From: Cupriavidus neocaledonicus
GTDB taxonomy: Bacteria > Pseudomonadota > Gammaproteobacteria > Burkholderiales > Burkholderiaceae
Reading direction: 5' to 3'
Assembly (NCBI RefSeq): GCF_000372525.1
Contig: NZ_AQUR01000107.1
Location: 525,427-589,426 of the forward strand
DNA length: 64,000 bases
Shown here piece by piece: positions 59,782-64,000 of this stretch. The notes under the pieces are model-generated. The model was not told where the DNA came from and searched no databases. It saw nothing but the letters and a program-made list of their open reading frames with translations. Each line of letters begins with the position of its first letter. Within the stretch, counting starts at the first letter, position 1. A program made the translations under genes and the position numbers.

Positions 59782-59812
59782 GCCCGCCACGAGTTTCGTG
59801 GCGGGCTTTTTT
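59782..59812 (+). terminator. Rho-independent terminator after the hydrolase gene
   Basis: Eleven-bp stem GCCCGCCACGA / TCGTGGCGGGC with a GTT loop and a run of six T. It lies 95 bp after the hydrolase stop and isolates it from the Old Yellow Enzyme gene. Apart from this terminator and the next promoter, 59688-59992 holds no gene. Confidence 0.92.
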
Positions 59813-59935
59813 ATGTGACGGGAACCGTCATTGCAAACCGGGAGCCTCTGCCCGAGGTCGTCGCACGGGCGCGCCATTCGGCGCAGATCTCGCCGCTATG
59901 CATGGCAACGCGCAAGCATCACCTCAAAAAAGTCA

Positions 59936-59966
59936 TTGACCTTGAAGTTGACTTCAACCTTAAAGT
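59936..59966 (+). promoter_or_regulatory. MerR-type promoter of the Old Yellow Enzyme gene
   Basis: TTGACC (59936-59941), a 19-bp spacer TTGAAGTTGACTTCAACCT holding the perfect dyad TTGAAGTTGACTTCAA less one centre base, and TAAAGT (59961-59966). It is the best-conserved of the three related promoters and lies 27 bp before the start at 59993. Confidence 0.75.
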
Positions 59967-59992
59967 CTGACCAACACAGACGAGGTGAGTCC

Positions 59993-61228
59993 ATGAACGT
60001 TTTCGACAAGCTGATCCTGCGCAACGGTTCAACCGTCCCAAACCGCATCGCCAAAGCCGCCATGGAAGAGAACATGGCGGACGCTGACCACGCGCCCTCC
60101 GAGGCACTGATGCGTCTGTACAAGGCCTGGGCAGAGGGCGGTGCAGGCCTGCTGATAACCGGTAATGTGATGGTGGACAGCCGCGCCATGACCGGCCCTG
60201 GCGGCGTTGTGCTGGAAGACACCAGGCACCTGGACAGGTTCAAGCGCTGGGCACAGGCGGGCCGGTCCAAGGGAGCGCAGTTCTGGCTGCAGATCAATCA
60301 CCCCGGTCGCCAGATGCCTGCCAATCTCGGCCAGCCCACGTGGGCTCCCTCCGCCGTATCAATGAACCTGGGAAACATGTCCCGGCACTTCAGCACGCCG
60401 CGGGCGATGACCCAGGAAGTCATCGAGGACGTGATCCAGCGCTTTGCCCGTACGGCGCAACTGGGGGAACAGGCAGGTTTCACAGGCGTCGAAATTCACG
60501 CGGCGCACGGCTACCTGCTGAGCCAATTCCTCTCGCCGTTGAGCAACCAAAGAACAGATGCGTGGGGTGGCCCGCTGGAGAACCGCGCTCGCCTGCTCTT
60601 TGAGATCGTCAAGGCCGTACGCGCCGTGGTTTCGCCCGGATTCGCAGTTGCCGTCAAGCTGAACTCTGCCGACTTCCAGCGTGGCGGCTTCACCACGGAT
60701 GACGCCCGCCAGGTTGTGAAGATTCTCAACGAGCTTGCCGTCGACCTGGTCGAGTTGTCGGGAGGGAGCTATGAGGCTCCCGCCATGCAGGGTGAAGCCC
60801 GCGACGGCAGCACGCTCGCCCGCGAGGCCTACTTTTTGGAGTTCGCCCGCGACATCCGCGCGGTGGCGAAGATGCCAGTGATGGTCACTGGCGGCATCCG
60901 CCGTCGGCCGGTGGCCGAGCAAGTGGTCAGGAGCGGCGTGGACATGGTTGGCATCGGTACTGCCCTGGCCATCGACCCCAATCTGCCGCGCGACTGGCGT
61001 GCTGGCAAAGATAGTGCGCCTGCGTTGCTGCCGATCATTTGGAGGAACAAGCCGCTGGCCTCATTGGCCAACATGGCGGCAGTCAAGTTTCAACTGCGCA
61101 AGCTCAGCCGAGGCAAGGCCACGGATCCCCGGGTGTCACCGCTGCGCGCGCTGATCCTGCAGCAGGTGTCCAACGCATGCCGCGTCCGCCAATACCGGCG
61201 CTGGGTGGCTCAGCGCGTCCATGCCTGA
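59993..61228 (+). CDS. NADH:flavin oxidoreductase (Old Yellow Enzyme family)
   Basis: A 411-residue TIM-barrel flavoprotein from ATG 59993 (CGAGGTGAG upstream). Signature stretches: RIAKAAMEENMADADHAPSE, then WLQINHPGRQMPANL and GVEIHAAHGYLLSQFLSPLS (with the HAAHGYLL active-site motif). SNQRTDAWGGPLENRARLLF closes the family pattern. It would reduce the C=C of an activated enal or enone with NAD(P)H, or a quinone or nitro group. The last 40 residues (basic, VRQYRRWVAQRVHA) extend beyond minimal OYE length. Member of the probable MerR regulon. Confidence 0.93.
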   Translation: MNVFDKLILRNGSTVPNRIAKAAMEENMADADHAPSEALMRLYKAWAEGGAGLLITGNVMVDSRAMTGPGGVVLEDTRHLDRFKRWAQAGRSKGAQFWLQINHPGRQMPANLGQPTWAPSAVSMNLGNMSRHFSTPRAMTQEVIEDVIQRFARTAQLGEQAGFTGVEIHAAHGYLLSQFLSPLSNQRTDAWGGPLENRARLLFEIVKAVRAVVSPGFAVAVKLNSADFQRGGFTTDDARQVVKILNELAVDLVELSGGSYEAPAMQGEARDGSTLAREAYFLEFARDIRAVAKMPVMVTGGIRRRPVAEQVVRSGVDMVGIGTALAIDPNLPRDWRAGKDSAPALLPIIWRNKPLASLANMAAVKFQLRKLSRGKATDPRVSPLRALILQQVSNACRVRQYRRWVAQRVHA

Positions 61229-61296
61229 CCGGACAGACAACGCTGCCCCCCCCGAACCGGACCTATCTCAACTTAAGCACCCAAAGTATCGTCAAA

Positions 61297-62283
61297 ATGA
61301 AAATCAGCAATCTTGCAGCTACAGCAGGGGTAATTATGAGTTTCCTCTTGAATCCTGCGTGGGCCGATGGCCCATCGCAAACCAGACAAACCGAAAGCAC
61401 AACAATCAGCATCGCCGGCCATGACGTCCCTGTGGTTAAGGGCGGGCTGTATGACCGCTATCGCTCCAACCCTCCCCTTTCCGTCATTGCATCGGAAGCT
61501 CCGGACGTTGACTTGAGTTGGTTCAAGGGGCTCAAGAAAGAGAAGGTGGATATTGGCTTTGAATCCTATTCGCCAAACTTCTACTACAAGAACAGCAGGG
61601 TGACGGTGATCTTCACCGCGGACTTGAACAAGCTTAGGGAATTGATGCCTGCCCAAGTCCTGGAGAAGGTTCAACCGCTCCAGGTCTGGCCGGGCAGAGG
61701 CCTTGTCGCGCTCACTGCCTACGCCTATGACTATTGCGACAACGACAGCTACAACGAGATTGGTCTCTCCGTCATCACGAATCGGCCAGGCAGCTCCAGT
61801 TTTGGACCGCTCACCTTGATGAGTCAGGCGATGTCGAACGACTTCTGGGGCTACGTCCTTAAGCTCCCGGTCAATACTGAGCTCGCCAGAGTACGAGGTG
61901 TGATTGGCTACAACCTGCCGAAATGGCTGACGGGCATCAACTACCACGAGACCGACAATTCGATTGTGGTCGAGATCCTTGACAGCCAGACGGGCAAAAT
62001 CGATGTCACACTGGAAACCAAGAAGCTGGCCAATCTTTCGAGCAAGGTATCCATGGTGACCAATAGCTTTACCAACATTGATCAGCAAGGGAAATTGACC
62101 ACGGGCCATGCAACTTCCCGTCAACTTAGTCATGCCTCCAGCACAAGTTCGGAGGCTGTAAGCCTCATTCTGACTGAAGGAAGTCTATCAACGTTCATCA
62201 AGTCCCTGGACCTTGGCAAGATGGTCAAGTACGAGTACGTGCCCGAATTTCAAAGCGCGCTCTATTCCCCCAGGCCGCTGTGA
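61297..62283 (+). CDS. Exported acetoacetate decarboxylase-like protein
   Basis: A 328-residue protein with a signal peptide: MKISNLAATAGVIMSFLLNP ending in AWA. The middle carries the acetoacetate-decarboxylase fold pattern: RVTVIFTADLNKLRELMPAQ, then VWPGRGLVALTAYAYDYCDN. The active-site segment reads GYNLPKWLTGINYHETDNS. In the clostridial enzyme two adjacent lysines act, the nucleophile (Lys115) and the pKa-shifting one (Lys116). Here Lys209 is followed by Trp210, so normal decarboxylation is doubtful. It lies 68 bp after the OYE gene and may be in the same unit. Exported members of this superfamily are of unknown role. Confidence 0.82.
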   Translation: MKISNLAATAGVIMSFLLNPAWADGPSQTRQTESTTISIAGHDVPVVKGGLYDRYRSNPPLSVIASEAPDVDLSWFKGLKKEKVDIGFESYSPNFYYKNSRVTVIFTADLNKLRELMPAQVLEKVQPLQVWPGRGLVALTAYAYDYCDNDSYNEIGLSVITNRPGSSSFGPLTLMSQAMSNDFWGYVLKLPVNTELARVRGVIGYNLPKWLTGINYHETDNSIVVEILDSQTGKIDVTLETKKLANLSSKVSMVTNSFTNIDQQGKLTTGHATSRQLSHASSTSSEAVSLILTEGSLSTFIKSLDLGKMVKYEYVPEFQSALYSPRPL

Positions 62284-62309
62284 TCCCTTCTTGTCGTCGC
62301 GTCGACGCC

Positions 62310-62341
62310 GGTAGCCCCACACAGGCATGTCTGGGGCTACC
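62310..62341. terminator. Stem-loop after the decarboxylase-like gene
   Basis: Ten-bp arms GGTAGCCCCA and TGGGGCTACC with a 12-base loop, starting 27 bp after the stop at 62283. It is followed by GCCTTGTTA with only a weak T-run, so termination efficiency is uncertain. Confidence 0.5.
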
Positions 62342-62399
62342 GCCTTGTTATCCTTGTCATCCGAGGCAATCTCCCACAGATTTTCCCGACCTGGCGCAT

Positions 62400-62625
62400 G
62401 GCACTTGCAGACGAGCGGGCGAAGAGAATCCTTGGCAACGCGGCACGAACGAAAATACGAACGGGCTCTTGAGACAGTACCTTCCGAAAGGAACCGATCT
62501 CTCGGTCTATTCGCAAGCCAAGCCTCAACGCCATCGCAACGCTGCTCAACGAACGCCCGCGCAAGACACTAAACTTCTATACACCGGCTGAACGCTTCCA
62601 TCAAGCTGTTGCAACGACCGGTTGA
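62400..62625 (+). mobile_element. IS30-family transposase C-terminal remnant
   Basis: One frame reads ENPWQRGTNENTNGLLRQYL, then PKGTDLSVYSQA. After a one-base shift, SLNAIATLLNERPRKTLNFY and TPAERFHQAVATTG run to a TGA at 62623. The PWQRGTNENTNGLLRQYLPKG block is the IS30 DDE-domain end. Only about the last 75 residues are left, in two frames, so it is inactive. 62284-62399 shows only the stem-loop. Confidence 0.85.
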
Positions 62626-62720
62626 AACTGCACCACGAGCAGACATTCGACGACCGCATGCATATTGTTGGCCATCACGCATGTACGACCGAGCGTAGGT
62701 GTCCTTCCAAGGAGCCGTTT

Positions 62721-63020
62721 GTGAAAATGACAAGTTCGACGACGTCTGGCAGTGCAGAGCCTTCCACCGTGCATCGGCTTGTGATCGTCGAGGGCATTAT
62801 GGGTTCAGGCAAGTCAACGACGGTGCGCCTTATTGCGAAATATCTGCAAGAGACGGGGCAGCAAGCGGTGCCGGTCCACGAGAGGACGGAGCCCCACCCC
62901 GTGCGCGCGACTGACGAACTTGAACACTGGTTCGAACCGTGGCGGGACACGACACCAACGCATCTCGCGAACCGTGCCCTGATTCGGCGCAGTCACTGTA
63001 TGAGTGTCGATGCCGAGTAG
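62721..63020 (+). pseudogene. Truncated P-loop kinase-like gene
   Basis: From GTG 62721 (AAGGAG six bases upstream; ATG 62727 next) the frame reads MKMTSSTTSGSAEPSTVHRL, then VIVEGIMGSGKSTTVRLIAK with an intact Walker A (GIMGSGKST) and YLQETGQQAVPVHERTEPHP. This looks like a nucleotide or small-molecule kinase start. The frame ends at 63020 after only 99 residues; nucleotides beyond (to about 63060) keep some protein look in other frames (ELFQRPLIGNVYV), so the gene is broken. It lies directly after the IS30 remnant, probably a cause of the damage. Confidence 0.65.
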
Positions 63021-63142
63021 CTCTTCCAACGACCGCTTATCGGCAATGTGTATGTCTCTTGAGGGTCGATCTCAGCAGGTCGACAACCACATCGACAGCA
63101 AAGATCGCACTGCCGGCCCGTCGTCCCACTGCCGACGGGCCA

Positions 63143-63664
63143 TCAACGTCCTTGCGCCTGCGTCACTTCCCGCTGCGCCGCGGCGATTTTCCGTGGCCAG
63201 GTACTTTTGATATACGCGAGCACGGCGACGATGTCTTCGTCGGACAGCAACTGCCCGAACGCCGGCATGTCGCTGACATACCCCTCCGGAGCCGTCACGC
63301 CGGCCACCAGCCCATTCTTGGTAATCGCAAACAGCACGGCGTCGGGATGATGCCAGGTATGACCGGACGCATCATGCGGGGGTGCCGGCATGCGGCCGTT
63401 CGGTAGCCGCTCGCGCCAGTTGGGCTGGCCCTCCAGGTTGGCGCCATGGCATGCGGCGCATTGCTGCGCGTAGATCCTGCGACCCTGCGCGACGCTGGCC
63501 GCATCGGTGGCATCGATGCGCAGCTGCCGCATATCGCCGGTCTTGCCAGCATCGGACGGCGTATCGAGGTACCGCCTGGTCTGCAGTGCAACGGCGGTGG
63601 CAATCGCCGCGCCAAGCACTAGCAGCGCCACGATCCGCCAGCGTGGCTTGCCCGAGTCGTTCAT
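63143..63664 (-). CDS. Membrane-anchored c-type cytochrome (single haem)
   Basis: A 173-residue protein from ATG 63664. An N-terminal membrane anchor (RWRIVALLVLGAAIATAVAL) is followed by one CxxCH haem site (AQQCAACHGANLEGQPNW). The axial Met is probably in VSDMPAFGQLLSDEDIVAVL. The pattern fits class I cytochromes c such as those found near alcohol or quinoprotein dehydrogenases. Upstream in-frame codons to 63784 are not adopted. It is the last gene before the ISL3-like element. Confidence 0.9.
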   Translation of the reverse strand: MNDSGKPRWRIVALLVLGAAIATAVALQTRRYLDTPSDAGKTGDMRQLRIDATDAASVAQGRRIYAQQCAACHGANLEGQPNWRERLPNGRMPAPPHDASGHTWHHPDAVLFAITKNGLVAGVTAPEGYVSDMPAFGQLLSDEDIVAVLAYIKSTWPRKIAAAQREVTQAQGR

Positions 63665-63716
63665 GTCGCGCCTGCACCAATGAGCTTCATCACTACACCT
63701 GACTCCTGAAAAATTA

Positions 63717-64000
63717 GGTTCTTCGAAGAATTCCGGGGCCTGATTTGCCACATTCCGTATCCTAATGGCCGTTAAGACGGTCATAGGGAACGGGATGCTG
63801 GATCGGAAGACGCTGCAGGCGTTGGGCTGCTGGGATGGCTACAAGCTGGATCTGGTGGTATGGCCAGAAGGGGAAAGCCGTACGCTGGCGCTGTACCTGA
63901 AGCCGGTCAGCAAGGTAATGTACTGCGAGGAATGCGGATCGAAGTGTCGGCAGGTCCATGAGACGGTGGTGCGGCGCGTGCGGGATCTTCCGCTGTTCGA
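63717..64000 (+). mobile_element. ISL3-family insertion sequence, left end (partial)
   Basis: The stretch starts with GGTTCTTCGAAGAATTCCGG (63717-63736), a candidate left inverted repeat. It then holds the transposase gene beginning at 63795. The right end is outside the window, so the terminal repeat cannot be checked. Confidence 0.55.
63795..64000 (+). CDS. ISL3-type transposase (partial, runs off right edge)
   Basis: The first 68 codons read MLDRKTLQALGCWDGYKLDL, then VVWPEGESRTLALYLKPVSK and VMYCEECGSKCRQVHETVVR. The CxxCGxxCxxxH zinc-ribbon and the VRRVRDLPLF stretch right after it are the N-terminal signature of ISL3-family transposases. The rest of the gene is beyond the window. Confidence 0.85.
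   Translation, partial: MLDRKTLQALGCWDGYKLDLVVWPEGESRTLALYLKPVSKVMYCEECGSKCRQVHETVVRRVRDLPLF

Noticed and set aside
59725..59970. An 81-codon frame after the hydrolase
   Set aside because: It contains the strong terminator at 59782 and the promoter of the next gene, so it is not coding.

Overview
This is high-GC DNA that reads as a beta-proteobacterial (Burkholderiales) chromosome segment, most likely Cupriavidus or a close relative. The reasons are a phasin plus PhaB-type acetoacetyl-CoA reductase pair, a Bug-type periplasmic receptor, many LysR regulators and dense aromatic/acyl-CoA catabolic genes. The species call is inference; no rRNA, tRNA or CRISPR array was seen.

Region 1 (1-18.5 kb) is bracketed by two paralogous LuxR-type regulators (5147-6325 and 17397-18536). 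It holds a two-component flavin monooxygenase (HsaA-like oxygenase, reductase cut by the window edge), a 3-ketosteroid-dehydrogenase-like flavoprotein, a luciferase-like monooxygenase, a glyoxalase-fold protein, two SDRs, an HSL-type esterase and a RibBA-like protein that has lost both catalytic centres. It also holds a sulfation set: a sulfotransferase translationally coupled to a DUF1214 protein, facing a cysD-cysNC pair that would make PAPS. A 19-bp inverted repeat sits in the divergent promoter between them. REP-like hairpins are scattered between the genes.

Region 2 (18.5-27.1 kb) has a small protein, a phasin, PhaB, a J-domain protein, a large CHASE-PAS-GAF-GGDEF-EAL protein, and a GRDP-like protein with a C-terminal array of AAYCAR repeats. 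A cupin and an AraC regulator follow.

Region 3 (27.4-40.8 kb) is a branched-chain-type ABC importer (livGFHM plus binding protein), a LysR regulator, and a catabolic operon (GH88 hydrolase, MaoC hydratase, family I CoA-transferase, Fe-ADH, acyl-CoA dehydrogenase, acyl-CoA synthetase). Both operons carry the same 11-mer, ATATATTGGAC, upstream, suggesting joint control.

Region 4 (40.8-55.2 kb) is patchy accessory DNA. It has LysR/ALDH, VWA, SDR, CMD/LysR, nitroreductase and RpiR/M20/Bug units, interspersed with gene remnants: a histidine kinase piece, an efflux adaptor piece, a frameshifted AraC, a truncated secreted protein and a trace of an IS3 transposase.

Region 5 (55.2-62.3 kb) is a probable MerR regulon. 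An isoquinoline-oxidoreductase-like molybdoenzyme, an alpha/beta hydrolase and an Old Yellow Enzyme relative each have a promoter with a 19-bp spacer and a shared dyad; a secreted acetoacetate-decarboxylase-like protein follows. The right end (62.4-64 kb) carries an IS30 remnant, a broken P-loop kinase-like gene, a cytochrome c and the start of an ISL3-type transposase.
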